A DNA stretch of 6,791 nucleotides from an uncultured Eubacteriales bacterium. Its GTDB lineage: Bacteria; Bacillota; Clostridia; Oscillospirales; QAMX01. The position numbers and the translations under genes are program-made. Positions 6,601 through 6,791 of this stretch are shown in pieces (position 1 is the stretch's first letter; each line of letters opens with the position of its first letter). The stretch spans positions 1 to 6,791 of the forward strand of contig URVL01000126.1 in the NCBI GenBank assembly GCA_900551265.1. The letters run 5' to 3'. The notes under the pieces were generated by a model. It was not told the DNA's origin, did not search any database, and saw nothing but the letters and a program-made list of their open reading frames with translations.

Positions 6601-6791
6601 TTATGCCGTCTTTCTGCGGCCTTCTTCACGGGGCCCCTTGCCGGCTCCCGGAAAGACACCTTCTTTTTTCATTTCTTCCCGGATCGCATTTGTTACTACA
6701 TCTCTTGGAAGAAGTTCATTGACAAAACGCTCTTTTTTGCTGTTATAAAGTACTGCGCCTTCTCCGCGGACCGATTCTGAGATCAGGAATC
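6601..6791 (-). pseudogene. C-terminal end of a truncated FAD-dependent fumarate reductase/flavocytochrome-c-like protein (partial)
   Basis: The minus-strand frame enters from the right edge (first full codon 6789-6787) and stops at a TAA ending at 6601, giving 62 visible residues. The first part, [20 protein letters not shown] then [15 protein letters not shown], strongly resembles the conserved segment of FAD-binding-2 flavoproteins (flavocytochrome c fumarate reductases, urocanate reductase, L-aspartate oxidase). RFVNEL-x-RDVV fits the flavocytochrome-c group better than NadB, which has more residues before its PRD motif. In these families the segment lies in the substrate-capping region, with roughly 150-200 residues still to come, including the second half of the FAD domain. 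Here the similarity ends about 10 residues later, and a basic Gly/Pro/Arg-rich tail ([18 protein letters not shown]) leads to the stop and a terminator. No other frame restores similarity. A broken gene is most likely; a short functional protein cannot be excluded because the N-terminus is outside the window. Confidence 0.6.

Noticed and set aside
6446..6780. Plus-strand open frames at the right edge
   Set aside because: They run across a promoter, a terminator hairpin and the conserved minus-strand flavoprotein frame, and have no supporting start signals.
1..6791. CRISPR arrays, tRNA or rRNA genes, insertion sequences, defence or phage genes
   Set aside because: No spaced repeats, cloverleaf or rRNA signatures, transposase frames or terminal repeats were seen. 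The window is almost filled by ordinary metabolic genes.

Overview
The window looks like a chromosomal segment from a low-to-moderate GC Bacillota (Firmicutes) bacterium. The evidence is strong AGGAGG-type ribosome binding sites, sigma-A-like promoters with 17-bp spacers, short intergenic gaps, intrinsic terminators and an anaerobe-style flavoprotein. A Negativicutes or Clostridia gut or anaerobic lineage would fit, but I cannot fix the genus from the sequence. Every supported gene lies on the minus strand, so transcription runs from high to low coordinates.

Reading in that direction, the right edge (6601-6791) holds the C-terminal end of a reading frame. It resembles the middle of a fumarate-reductase/flavocytochrome-c type flavoprotein but stops where the family would continue, so it is probably a truncated gene. 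An intrinsic terminator follows. Next is a two-gene unit with its own promoter: a 192-residue XRE helix-turn-helix/cupin regulator and a 548-residue AMP-forming acyl-CoA synthetase of the medium-chain (MACS/ACSM-like) type. A near-perfect terminator hairpin closes this unit.

A second strong promoter (TTGCAA-N17-TATAAT) then drives a tightly packed galacturonate/glucuronate catabolic operon in the order uxaC (uronate isomerase), uxaB (tagaturonate reductase), uxaA (altronate dehydratase). The genes overlap by 20 and 4 bases. uxaA runs off the left edge of the window with 378 of about 495 codons present. Together the three enzymes take D-galacturonate to tagaturonate, altronate and then 2-keto-3-deoxygluconate, which would enter the Entner-Doudoroff route through KDG kinase and aldolase genes not seen here. 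UxaC can also isomerise glucuronate to fructuronate.

The genes belong to known families. The parts that deserve a second look are the repeat-rich region upstream of the uxaC promoter, a 12-base sequence shared between that region and the regulator promoter, the pairing of a cupin sensor with an acyl-CoA ligase, and the truncated flavoprotein. I see no mobile element, CRISPR array, tRNA or rRNA, and no clearly new system.
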